DNA of 64,000 nt. Origin: G038396625 sp038396625 (lineage in GTDB: Bacteria; Bacillota; Clostridia; Peptostreptococcales; Thermotaleaceae). The notes beneath the pieces are model-generated. The model saw nothing but the letters and a program-made list of their open reading frames with translations, did not search any database and had not been told where the DNA came from. This document shows, piece after piece, positions 17,882-25,155 of this stretch. A program made the position numbers and the translations under genes. The stretch spans positions 1,922,001 to 1,986,000 of the forward strand of contig CP121688.1 in the NCBI GenBank assembly GCA_038396625.1. Direction: 5' to 3'. Positions within the stretch are counted from its first letter, which is position 1. Every line of letters begins with the position of its first letter.

Positions 17882-19690
17882 ATGGGTAGAGAGTATATTG
17901 TAGTAGAAGGAAGAACATTAGATGATGCAATTAATCTTGGATTAAGCACTTTAAACCGAACGATTGATGAAGTAGATATAGAAATATTAGAAAAAGGAAA
18001 GTCTATTTTAAATTTAACAACAAAAACATATAAGATAAAGATGATATCTAAAATAGCAGATAGCCAAGATCTTGAACAATATGAAGTTCGAAATGAGAAT
18101 GGAAAATTTGAATTGATATTTAAAGACAATAATCATTATTTATTGATTCATCCACCAACAGGCACAGGACAACCTGTAAGCTTAGAAGAAATTCTCATAT
18201 ATTTGGAAGAAAATGAAATAAATAATATAGACATAGAAAAAATAAAAACATATTTAAACCCAAAAGAGAGTTGTTCTATATCCATTAAAGAATTGGTCTA
18301 TACAGACCCTATAGACGCGCAAATAGAGATTGAATTAGCCAAAGATGAAATGGAAGCTTATATGTGGATTATTCCTCCTAAAGGGGGAAAGATGATATCA
18401 CAAGAAGAGATTCTAGAGACACTAAAGCGTAAGAATATTGTTTTTGGAATAGATTATGGTGTTATTGAGGAAATGTGTAATAATAAACAGTTTGACGAGA
18501 AAAAAATAATTGCTGTAGGCAAGCAGACGATAGATGGACAGGATGGAAGAATACAATATTTATTTGATACAGATGTAAAAATAAGACCTGAATTACTTAA
18601 AGATGGAAAAGTGGATTTTAAAGAATTAAATATTATTCAAACTGTAAAAAAAGGAGATTGCTTAGCAGAAGTTTTTTTACCTACGAATGGTATAGATGGA
18701 ATTACTGTGACTGGGAAATTATTAAAAGCGAAATCGGGGAAAATCGTATCGTTCAAAAAAGGAAAAAATGTAATTGAAAGTAACGATGGCTTAAAGCTAA
18801 TAGCTGAAGTAGATGGACAGCCTAAATTGATTGACAATAAGGTGACAGTGTTGCAAGTGTATGAAGTGCACGGAAACGTAGATAATGCTACAGGTAATAT
18901 CCATTTTACTGGGAATGTAGTGGTTAGAGGGAATGTTAGGACAGGTTTTAAAATTGAATGCAGCGGAAATGTGGAAGTTTATGGAGTTGTGGAAGGAGCC
19001 ATAATTATTGCAGATGGAGATATTATATTACATAAGGGAATTCAAGGACAAAATGTAGGTAAGTTATTGAGCAAACAAAACATTGTAGCAAAATATATGG
19101 AGAATTGTTATGCAAATGCTTATGGGAAAATTAGTTCAGAAGTTATCATGCACTGCAAACTAGAAACAAAGAAAGCAATAGAAGCAGTGGGAAAAAGAGC
19201 AATGATTGTGGGTGGAGAAATACGAGCAAGAAATCAAATAGATGCAAAAGTCATTGGTTCACCTATGGCAACAGCAACGAAAATAGAAGTAGGAGTTGAC
19301 CCTGAAGTAAAAGAGCGATATGAGAGCTTGAAGCAGGAAAGAGAGATATTACATAAAAATAAAGAAAGTGTTACAAAAGCCATTGAATTATTAACTAAAC
19401 TTTCCCATACTACACAATTAACAAAAGAAAAGCAAGATATGCTAATAAAATCTGTTCATACTGAAAAATATCTAAGTGAGAAGTTGACAAATGTTAATGA
19501 AACAATTATGAATTTACAAAATAATTTGCAAACTTTAGCTAATGGAAAAGTAAATGCCTTTTCCATCATATATGCTGGTGTAAGAATATCAATTGGAAAT
19601 TCAGTATATTATGTGAGAGATCATATAAATCATTGTACAATCACAAGGGATAATGGAGAAATAAAGATTAACCCGTATATAGAAAAATAA
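17882..19690 (+). CDS. FapA-family (DUF342) polymer-forming protein with Jag-N-like N-terminus
   Basis: This 602-residue protein has two recognisable parts. Residues 1 to about 50 (REYIVVEGRTLDDAINLGL, then EVDIEILEKG) resemble the Jag-N domain of KhpB/Jag RNA-binding proteins. From about residue 150 it is a FapA/DUF342 protein with a beta-helix core, seen in GNVDNATGNIHFTGNVVVRG and GNVEVYGVVEGAIIIADGDI. A coiled coil spans roughly residues 475-545. Members are common downstream of sigD in Clostridia flagellar operons; their function is not settled, and polar or cytoskeletal scaffolding has been suggested. Start ATG 17882 is six bases after AAGGTGGGG; in-frame starts at 17870 and 17876 are possible. 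Confidence 0.85.
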   Translation: MGREYIVVEGRTLDDAINLGLSTLNRTIDEVDIEILEKGKSILNLTTKTYKIKMISKIADSQDLEQYEVRNENGKFELIFKDNNHYLLIHPPTGTGQPVSLEEILIYLEENEINNIDIEKIKTYLNPKESCSISIKELVYTDPIDAQIEIELAKDEMEAYMWIIPPKGGKMISQEEILETLKRKNIVFGIDYGVIEEMCNNKQFDEKKIIAVGKQTIDGQDGRIQYLFDTDVKIRPELLKDGKVDFKELNIIQTVKKGDCLAEVFLPTNGIDGITVTGKLLKAKSGKIVSFKKGKNVIESNDGLKLIAEVDGQPKLIDNKVTVLQVYEVHGNVDNATGNIHFTGNVVVRGNVRTGFKIECSGNVEVYGVVEGAIIIADGDIILHKGIQGQNVGKLLSKQNIVAKYMENCYANAYGKISSEVIMHCKLETKKAIEAVGKRAMIVGGEIRARNQIDAKVIGSPMATATKIEVGVDPEVKERYESLKQEREILHKNKESVTKAIELLTKLSHTTQLTKEKQDMLIKSVHTEKYLSEKLTNVNETIMNLQNNLQTLANGKVNAFSIIYAGVRISIGNSVYYVRDHINHCTITRDNGEIKINPYIEK

Positions 19691-19705
19691 TGGGAGATGG
19701 GATAA

Positions 19706-20035
19706 ATGACGATAAGACCTGTAGATTTTCAAGGGTTAGTGCCTAAAATACAAAGATTGTCACAAGAAAATCAACAAATCAATAACAAAGAAAAAGTTGA
19801 ACATCAACACTTTATCCATGAAGATAAAAAAAATACCGAACAACAATTAAACAAAATAAATAAGTTTGAAGGTAAAGCACAACCGAATATTAGAAATAAC
19901 GATGAAGGAAATAAAAATAAAAAAGGTGCTCACCAAAATCCTAATAAAAAGAAAAGAAATCATAAAGAGAATGATCACTCTAAAGAACAAAACGGCATGT
20001 TGACAACGCAATCAAAGCTAGATATTAGAATATAG
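19706..20035 (+). CDS. Small polar, lysine/asparagine-rich protein of unknown function
   Basis: I do not recognise a domain. The 109-residue product has a short conserved-looking head, MTIRPVDFQGLVPKIQRLSQ, then about 85 residues of low-complexity Lys, Asn, Glu, Gln and His with no hydrophobic segment, so it is likely cytosolic and largely disordered. I have the impression that short proteins starting MTIRPVD recur next to FapA-like genes in Clostridia flagellar operons, but could not check this. GGGAGATGGG lies before the ATG. It lies between the FapA-like gene and the DUF6115-like gene with 15- and 15-base gaps. Confidence 0.7.
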   Translation: MTIRPVDFQGLVPKIQRLSQENQQINNKEKVEHQHFIHEDKKNTEQQLNKINKFEGKAQPNIRNNDEGNKNKKGAHQNPNKKKRNHKENDHSKEQNGMLTTQSKLDIRI

Positions 20036-20050
20036 GTGCTGGAGGATCAT

Positions 20051-20557
20051 ATGATAAATTATATACTTTTTTTTATAGGAATTACTATCATCATGATATC
20101 TTTCATACTATTAAAGAAAACAATACATGTAGAATCTCTAAATGCCCTCCGAATATTAGAAAACCATAATTCTAAAATAAAAGAAAATATTGATACTGCG
20201 CAAGAAATTATAAAGGAACTAAACGATCTAAGTGAACGTATTATTGTAGATTTAGATTCAAAAGTTAAAGATGCTTATCATAGGATAGAAGATCTAGATA
20301 GAAAAGCAAAGGAACAGTCAATACTTGAACATAAAAATGATGCTGAAGATATAAAAAACAGCTCTGAAAATATAGATATAGGTTTAGAAGAAAAAAAGAA
20401 AAATTTACAATATGCCAACACTGCTATTAAAAATGATCCATCCGTAGAGCAAGTTTTACAGTTGTTTACGCAAGGTTACTCATCTTCTCAAATTGCTAAG
20501 CATCTTAACAAAGGTATTGGAGAAGTCCAGCTAATACACAATTTGAAAAAGAGGTGA
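20051..20557 (+). CDS. Membrane-anchored coiled-coil protein with C-terminal HTH (DUF6115/SwrB-like)
   Basis: The 168-residue product has an N-terminal membrane helix (residues 2-22), a long helical, coiled-coil-like middle (about 25-110) and a small C-terminal helix-turn-helix-like module, VLQLFTQGYSSSQIAKHLNKGIGEVQLIHNL. This layout matches DUF6115 proteins and resembles Bacillus SwrB (YlxL), which lies just after sigD and promotes flagellar assembly. The start is ATG 20051, five bases after GGAGG; an in-frame GTG at 20036 is unlikely. The SwrB-like role is inference from topology and position. Confidence 0.72.
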   Translation: MINYILFFIGITIIMISFILLKKTIHVESLNALRILENHNSKIKENIDTAQEIIKELNDLSERIIVDLDSKVKDAYHRIEDLDRKAKEQSILEHKNDAEDIKNSSENIDIGLEEKKKNLQYANTAIKNDPSVEQVLQLFTQGYSSSQIAKHLNKGIGEVQLIHNLKKR

Positions 20558-20561
20558 TCAT

Positions 20562-20981
20562 TTGAGAAAGCATATATGGATGGCTATTTTTTTGGGAATA
20601 GGAATAGGGTTAGTGATATCATCAGGAATAAACATGATGATAGCACCAAAGGTTATCTTAGAGCCAGAGCGTATAAAATCGGAAGCAAAAAAATTAGGTA
20701 TGATTGATCCAGTAGAATACTTTGATAAAACGGAAAAGAAAGACGCTCAATTAGATACTACAAGTAAAGAAAAAATCACGATAGAAATACCAAAAGGAAT
20801 TACAAGTGAGGATGTAGCAGAACTATTAAAAGAAAAGAAGTTAATCACATCAGAAAAAACTTTTTTGAACAAAATACATGAAAAAGGTTTGACTTATAAG
20901 ATAAAATGGGGAAAGTATAAGTTCTCTGCTGATGTTTCTATGCCAGAGATTATCGATATGATTACACAAAATAGCAATTAG
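20562..20981 (+). CDS. MltG-like LysM-type domain protein, membrane-anchored, no catalytic domain
   Basis: The 139-residue product starts at TTG 20562 behind AAGAGGTG. A single membrane helix (about residues 6-28) is followed by a spacer and then a domain reading ITIEIPKGITSEDVAELLKEKKLI and WGKYKFSADVSMPEIIDMIT. This resembles the LysM-like subdomain that precedes the catalytic part of the endolytic transglycosylase MltG (YceG). The catalytic MltG region is absent, so lytic activity is not expected. It is the last gene of the flagellar run. A peptidoglycan-binding or regulatory role is a guess. Confidence 0.65.
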   Translation: MRKHIWMAIFLGIGIGLVISSGINMMIAPKVILEPERIKSEAKKLGMIDPVEYFDKTEKKDAQLDTTSKEKITIEIPKGITSEDVAELLKEKKLITSEKTFLNKIHEKGLTYKIKWGKYKFSADVSMPEIIDMITQNSN

Positions 20982-21043
20982 CTGTTTGCAGAAAAGGATA
21001 GATGGAGAAGTAATCTAAAAAGATTTTAAAATCAAAAAATCAC

Positions 21044-21084
21044 ACAAACGACATCAATGAAGACAAAATTAAAGTTTGTTTTTT
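21044..21084 (+). terminator. Possible terminator of the flagellar operon (weak)
   Basis: ACAAAC (21044-21049) can pair with GTTTGT (21074-21079), followed by TTTTT (21080-21084). The stem is only six pairs and the loop is 24 bases, so this is a weak call. It is the only terminator-like element between the MltG-like gene and the rpsB promoter. Confidence 0.3.
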
Positions 21085-21156
21085 ACATAAATTAGTATAG
21101 GTATATCCTATTATGGGAAATACTAGCTAGGTAATAAGGTTTATATAAAAAAAATA

Positions 21157-21186
21157 TTGCACAACTTATGTAGGTTGTGTTATACT
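21157..21186 (+). promoter_or_regulatory. Sigma-A-type promoter of rpsB-tsf
   Basis: TTGCAC (21157-21162) and TATACT (21181-21186) are separated by 18 bases. The start of transcription would be near 21193, giving a leader of about 100 bases before the rpsB ATG. The rest of the 310-base gap after the flagellar operon holds only the weak terminator and leader hairpin listed separately. Confidence 0.7.
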
Positions 21187-21218
21187 ACATAAGGTAGTTT
21201 AATACACACATTCTGTAA

Positions 21219-21251
21219 TTTTTAAAATGGTTCCTAAGGGTATTTTAAAAA
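21219..21251 (+). promoter_or_regulatory. Stem-loop in the rpsB leader
   Basis: TTTTTAAAAT (21219-21228) pairs perfectly with ATTTTAAAAA (21242-21251) around a 13-base loop. It lies between the predicted transcription start and the ribosome site of rpsB. It is not followed by a T run, so it could be an autoregulatory S2 leader or mRNA-stability element. The stem is all A/T, so it may also be trivial. Confidence 0.4.
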
Positions 21252-21291
21252 GATGAACGGGATGGAGGAAGAAACCAAGGAGGTGGAGAAA

Positions 21292-21990
21292 ATGTCAGTT
21301 ATTTCAATGAAACAATTATTAGAAGCAGGGGTACATTTTGGACATCAAACAAGAAGATGGAATCCTAAAATGGCAGAGTACATTTTCACAGAAAGAAATG
21401 GGATTTATATTATCGACCTGCAAAAAACAGTAAAGAAGATAGAAGAAGCTTATGGATTCATTAAAGAAGTTGCTGAAAGCGGAAAAACTATCTTATTTGT
21501 AGGAACAAAAAAACAGGCGCAAGAGTCTATAGAGCAAGAAGCAAAAAGAAGTGGGATGTATTTTGTAAATCAAAGATGGCTTGGAGGCATGCTTACTAAT
21601 TTTAAAACGATTAGGAAAAGAATTGATCGTTTAAATGAATTAATTAAAATGGAAGAAGAAGGAATGTTAGATGTTCTTCCTAAAAAAGAGGTAATTAAAC
21701 TTAAGCATGAACAAGAAAAGCTAGAGAAATTCTTAGGTGGAATTAAGGAAATGGGTGACCTTCCAGGTGCAATATTTGTAGTTGACCCAAGAAAAGAAAG
21801 AATTGCAGTGAAAGAAGCACAAATACTTGGAATCCCTGTGGTTGGTATTGTTGATACGAATTGTGATCCTGATGAAGTGGATTATGTAATACCAGCAAAT
21901 GACGATGCTATAAGAGCCGTAAAATTAATTACTGCAAAAATAGCAGATGCAGCAATTGAAGGTAAACAAGGAGAACAAATGGAAGAATAA
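21292..21990 (+). CDS. rpsB: Ribosomal protein S2
   Basis: S2 is a structural protein of the 30S subunit. The 232-residue product from ATG 21292 begins MSVISMKQLLEAGVHFGHQTRRWNPKM, the hallmark S2 N-terminus, and contains QRWLGGMLTNFKTI and the C-terminal VVGIVDTNCDPDEVDYVIPANDDA signature. AAGGAGGTGG lies 5-8 bases upstream of 21292; the in-frame ATG at 21253 would add 13 residues covering the ribosome site and is rejected. rpsB-tsf-pyrH-frr is the standard bacterial order. Confidence 0.98.
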   Translation: MSVISMKQLLEAGVHFGHQTRRWNPKMAEYIFTERNGIYIIDLQKTVKKIEEAYGFIKEVAESGKTILFVGTKKQAQESIEQEAKRSGMYFVNQRWLGGMLTNFKTIRKRIDRLNELIKMEEEGMLDVLPKKEVIKLKHEQEKLEKFLGGIKEMGDLPGAIFVVDPRKERIAVKEAQILGIPVVGIVDTNCDPDEVDYVIPANDDAIRAVKLITAKIADAAIEGKQGEQMEE

Positions 21991-21998
21991 TCTGGAAA

Positions 21999-22042
21999 GG
22001 TAAGGGTTAAGGAGGAATATTTTTCCTTATTTCTCTTACCTC
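21999..22042 (+). other. Imperfect inverted repeat between rpsB and tsf
   Basis: Arms beginning GGTAAGGGTTAAGGA and ending TTTCTCTTACC can fold imperfectly around AATATTTTT. There is no clean T run after it and tsf follows with a strong ribosome site, so this is more likely a processing or partial attenuation site than a full terminator. Support is the base pairing alone. Confidence 0.35.
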
Positions 22043-22076
22043 TTCTAATATATTGATACGTAAGGAGGCGTTTTTT

Positions 22077-22724
22077 ATGGCTATAACTGCTACAATGGTT
22101 AAAGAACTTAGAGAAAAAACGAGTGCAGGAATGATGGATTGTAAAAAAGCGTTAATGGAAGCAGATGGAGATATGGAAAAAGCTGTTGAAGTGCTTAGAG
22201 AAAAAGGTTTAGCAAAGGTAGCGAAAAAATCAGGAAGAATTGCATCAGAAGGTCTTGTAGAATCTTATATTCATGGTGGTAGAATAGGTGTTTTGGTTGA
22301 AGTAAACAGTGAAACTGATTTTGTTGCAAAAAATGATGAATTTAAACAATTTGTAAAAGATATCGCTATGCAAATTGCAGCTTCAAATCCTTTATACATA
22401 AGAAGAGAAGAAATATCAGAAGAAGTTATTCAAAAAGAAAAGAGTATCCTAAAAGCACAGGCTTTAAACGAAGGAAAGCCAGAAAAAATCGTAGACAAAA
22501 TGGTAGATGGAAGAATTGAAAAATACTATAAAGAAGTATGTTTGTTAGAACAGCCGTTTATCAAAGATCCAGATAAAACAATACAAGATTTATTAAATGA
22601 AAAAATTGCAAAGATTGGTGAAAATATAGCAATAAGAAGATTTGTAAGATATGAAGTAGGAGAAGGATTAGAGAAAAAAGAAGAAAATTTTGCTGAAGAA
22701 GTGGCAAAACAAATTAATAAGTAA
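22077..22724 (+). CDS. tsf: Elongation factor Ts (short form)
   Basis: EF-Ts is the nucleotide exchange factor for EF-Tu. From ATG 22077 (eight bases after AAGGAGG) the product reads MAITATMVKELREKTSAGMMDCKKAL, the classic UBA-like N-terminus with the T(G/S)AGMMDCK motif. VEVNSETDFVAKNDEFKQFVKDIAMQIAA then marks the core EF-Tu contact region. At 215 residues it is shorter than the roughly 290-residue Bacillus form, with a reduced dimerisation domain; short forms occur in several Clostridia. The in-frame ATG at 22053 is rejected because it lies upstream of the ribosome site. Confidence 0.97.
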   Translation: MAITATMVKELREKTSAGMMDCKKALMEADGDMEKAVEVLREKGLAKVAKKSGRIASEGLVESYIHGGRIGVLVEVNSETDFVAKNDEFKQFVKDIAMQIAASNPLYIRREEISEEVIQKEKSILKAQALNEGKPEKIVDKMVDGRIEKYYKEVCLLEQPFIKDPDKTIQDLLNEKIAKIGENIAIRRFVRYEVGEGLEKKEENFAEEVAKQINK

Positions 22725-22740
22725 GTGAACAATTAAACAT

Positions 22741-22768
22741 AGAGAACACACATTGTGTTCTCTTTTTT
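22741..22768 (+). terminator. Rho-independent terminator after tsf
   Basis: AGAGAACACA (22741-22750) pairs with TGTGTTCTCT (22754-22763) around CAT, followed by a run of T to 22768. Ten perfect pairs with a T tail make this a strong terminator that ends the rpsB-tsf unit. Confidence 0.9.
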
Positions 22769-22846
22769 AAAATATGCAATGAAAAATTTTAAAGGTTTTT
22801 TGATAGAGGTGTAGAATAATTAGAATAAGAACGGAGGTAATATATA

Positions 22847-23557
22847 GTGAGGCCAAAATATAAAAGAGTCATACTAAAATTAAGTGGAGAAGCTTTAGCT
22901 GGAGATAAAGGTTTTGGTTTAGATGAAGGGACTCTTGATGTAATTGCAGCACAAGTTAAGGAAATTACTACTTTAGGAGTTGAAGTTTCCATTGTTGTTG
23001 GAGGTGGAAATTTCTGGAGAGGTAGAAGTGGTAAAGGAATGGATAGAACAACAGCAGACTATATGGGAATGCTGGCAACAGTTATTAATGCACTGGCCTT
23101 ACAAGATGCACTTGAGAATATTGGAATTCTAACACGAGTTCAAACAGCCATTGAGATGAGACAAATAGCAGAACCCTACATAAGAAGAAGAGCTGTTAGG
23201 CATTTAGAGAAAAGAAGGGTTGTTATCTTTGCTGCAGGCACGGGAAATCCCTATTTTTCAACAGACACTACAGCAGCTTTGCGCGCAGCAGAAATTGAAG
23301 CAGAAGTAATTCTGCTAGCAAAAAAGGTAGATGGAGTTTATGACTCAGATCCCAATGTTAATCCAGATGCGAAAAAATTTGAGAAGTTATCATATATAGA
23401 TGTATTGAATAAAGGATTAGGCGTAATGGATTCTACTGCCACATCTCTTTGTATGGATAACAAAATTCCAATCGTAGTATTTGGCTTAAATGAGCCTGAA
23501 AATATTAAAAAAGTAATTTTAGGAGAAAAAATAGGTACATTTGTAAAGGAGGAATAA
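22847..23557 (+). CDS. pyrH: UMP kinase
   Basis: UMP kinase makes UDP from UMP and ATP. It is a hexameric amino-acid-kinase-fold enzyme, usually activated by GTP and inhibited by UTP. The 236-residue product starts at GTG 22847 behind CGGAGG. It contains YKRVILKLSGEAL (phosphate loop), VVGGGNFWRG, the DYMGMLATVINALALQDALE helix, and GTGNPYFSTDTTAALRAAEI for the UMP and ATP sites. The stop overlaps the frr start by one base (TAATG). Confidence 0.97.
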   Translation: MRPKYKRVILKLSGEALAGDKGFGLDEGTLDVIAAQVKEITTLGVEVSIVVGGGNFWRGRSGKGMDRTTADYMGMLATVINALALQDALENIGILTRVQTAIEMRQIAEPYIRRRAVRHLEKRRVVIFAAGTGNPYFSTDTTAALRAAEIEAEVILLAKKVDGVYDSDPNVNPDAKKFEKLSYIDVLNKGLGVMDSTATSLCMDNKIPIVVFGLNEPENIKKVILGEKIGTFVKEE

Positions 23558-24117
23558 TGATGAATTTACAAGCACATAAGGATTTAGAACAAAAAATGCA
23601 GAAAACCATTAACGTGTTAAAGGAAGAACTTAATAGCATTCGAGCAGGTAGAGCAAATCCAGCATTATTAGATAGGATTATGGTAGAATATTATGGTACC
23701 CCTACTCCGCTAAAGCAAATTGCAAGTATTTCAGCACCTGAGCCCAGGTTATTGGTTATACAGCCCTATGACAAAACAGCTATCCAGCCCATTGAAAAGG
23801 CAATTACTTTATCTGATTTAGGAATCAATCCATCCAATGATGGCAAGCTTATTAGATTGGCCATCCCACAATTAACAGAAGAAAGAAGAAAAGAGCTCAT
23901 TAAAATTGTAAAGAAAACGGGAGAAAATGCAAAAATAGCTATAAGAAATGAGCGGCGTGAAGCCAATGACAAATTAAAAAAGATGGGCAAAAACGGAGAA
24001 TTACCAGAGGATGATTTGAAGAAAGCAGAAGATGAAGTTCAAAAGATGACCGATAAGTTTATAGAAGTGATAGATGAATTGATTACGAAAAAAGAAAAAG
24101 AAATGATGGAGGTATAG
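23557..24117 (+). CDS. frr: Ribosome recycling factor
   Basis: RRF with EF-G splits post-termination ribosomes. The 186-residue product (185 if the second ATG is used) is the expected length and has ELNSIRAGRANPALLDRI, EYYGTPTPLKQIASISAPEPRLLVI-type motifs and the C-terminal helix ending ELITKKEKEMMEV. AAGGAGG precedes the tandem ATG-ATG. It overlaps pyrH and is followed after three bases by a small PASTA-like gene. Confidence 0.97.
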   Translation: MMNLQAHKDLEQKMQKTINVLKEELNSIRAGRANPALLDRIMVEYYGTPTPLKQIASISAPEPRLLVIQPYDKTAIQPIEKAITLSDLGINPSNDGKLIRLAIPQLTEERRKELIKIVKKTGENAKIAIRNERREANDKLKKMGKNGELPEDDLKKAEDEVQKMTDKFIEVIDELITKKEKEMMEV

Positions 24118-24120
24118 TAT

Positions 24121-24309
24121 TTGATAAGGACACCAAATGTGGTTGGATTTCAATTACAAGAGGCATTAGATATACTAAAAGGATTAGAGATGAATACTGA
24201 TATTCAGGAAACTTGTTCTCCTAAATTTCAAAATAAAACTGGTGAATGTAGAGTAATTAACCAAATAAACAAACAAAAAGTAATTGAGTTAACAATAAGT
24301 TATTTCTAA
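24121..24309 (+). CDS. Single PASTA-like domain protein
   Basis: The 62-residue ORF starts at TTG 24121, shortly after GGAGGTATAG. It reads RTPNVVGFQLQEALDILKGLEMNTDI and ends KQKVIELTISYF, the layout of one PASTA domain (P-x-V-x-G, Ala-x-x-x-Leu helix, closing beta strand). PASTA domains usually occur in repeats at the extracellular end of Ser/Thr kinases and PBPs; here there is no membrane anchor or signal peptide, so the protein is probably cytosolic. It is tightly spaced after frr and followed by a terminator. The small size makes the call moderate. Confidence 0.65.
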   Translation: MIRTPNVVGFQLQEALDILKGLEMNTDIQETCSPKFQNKTGECRVINQINKQKVIELTISYF

Positions 24310-24310
24310 G

Positions 24311-24327
24311 CCCCCCATAAAGGGGGG
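24311..24327 (+). terminator. GC-rich stem-loop after the PASTA-like gene
   Basis: Six C (24311-24316) pair with six G (24322-24327) around ATAAA. The following TTAAAAAT is a poor U tract, so termination may be partial, allowing read-through into uppS. Confidence 0.6.
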
Positions 24328-24367
24328 TTAAAAATATTTCTTGCAGCTAAAGTTTATTGGAGGCATT

Positions 24368-25141
24368 ATGAAGATGAAAGCAATAAAAAATTTCTTTTCT
24401 AAACAAAATCAAAAACCGGAAAATATTGATTTAGATCCAAATAAATTACCCAAACATATTGCAATTATAATGGACGGCAATGGGCGATGGGCTAAAAAAA
24501 GAGGATTGCCTCGAACCGCAGGACATAAGGCAGGCGTAGAATCCTTAAGAGAAATTATTCGTACATGCTCAGAGCTAAATGTTCAGTATTTAACCCTATA
24601 TGCATTTTCTACAGAAAATTGGAAAAGACCTGAAGGAGAAGTAGTAGCCTTAATGCAGCTGTTAGTTTTTTATTTAAGAAAAGAAATAGATGAACTACAT
24701 AATAATCATGTGAAAATTAGAACCATCGGAGATATTCATGAATTACCTATAAATGCATTAAATGAAATTAATTCTGCTGTAGAGAAAACAAAAAACAATA
24801 GTGGTCTTGTAGTAAATATTGCTTTGAACTATGGAGGTAGAGATGAAATCATTCGGGCCACAAAGCAACTTTGTTACAAAGCAAAAAATAATGAAATAGA
24901 TATTGAAAAAATTGATCAAGCTATGTTTGAGCAATATTTATATACAGTTGACGTGCCAGATCCAGATCTTGTAATTAGACCTAGCGGGGAGTTGAGAATT
25001 AGCAACTTCTTATTATGGCAAATAGCTTATAGTGAATTTTGGTTTTCTAATATTTTTTGGCCAGATTTTAGCTGTGAATATTTGATGCAAGCTATTATAG
25101 ACTTTCAAAATAGAGATCGAAGATTTGGCGGAATCAAATAA
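24368..25141 (+). CDS. uppS: Undecaprenyl diphosphate synthase
   Basis: UppS is a cis-prenyltransferase that makes the C55 lipid carrier for peptidoglycan precursors. From ATG 24368 (behind TTGGAGG) the 257-residue product has the catalytic Asp in IAIIMDGNGRWAKKRGLPRTAGHKAG and LTLYAFSTENWKRP. VIRPSGELRISNFLLWQIAYSEF and WPDF follow, with RDRRFGG at the end. About 25 residues of polar leader precede the core. An in-frame TTG at 24341 would extend it upstream of the ribosome site and is rejected. cdsA follows after 14 bases. Confidence 0.97.
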   Translation: MKMKAIKNFFSKQNQKPENIDLDPNKLPKHIAIIMDGNGRWAKKRGLPRTAGHKAGVESLREIIRTCSELNVQYLTLYAFSTENWKRPEGEVVALMQLLVFYLRKEIDELHNNHVKIRTIGDIHELPINALNEINSAVEKTKNNSGLVVNIALNYGGRDEIIRATKQLCYKAKNNEIDIEKIDQAMFEQYLYTVDVPDPDLVIRPSGELRISNFLLWQIAYSEFWFSNIFWPDFSCEYLMQAIIDFQNRDRRFGGIK

Positions 25142-25155
25142 AGGTGGTGATATAG

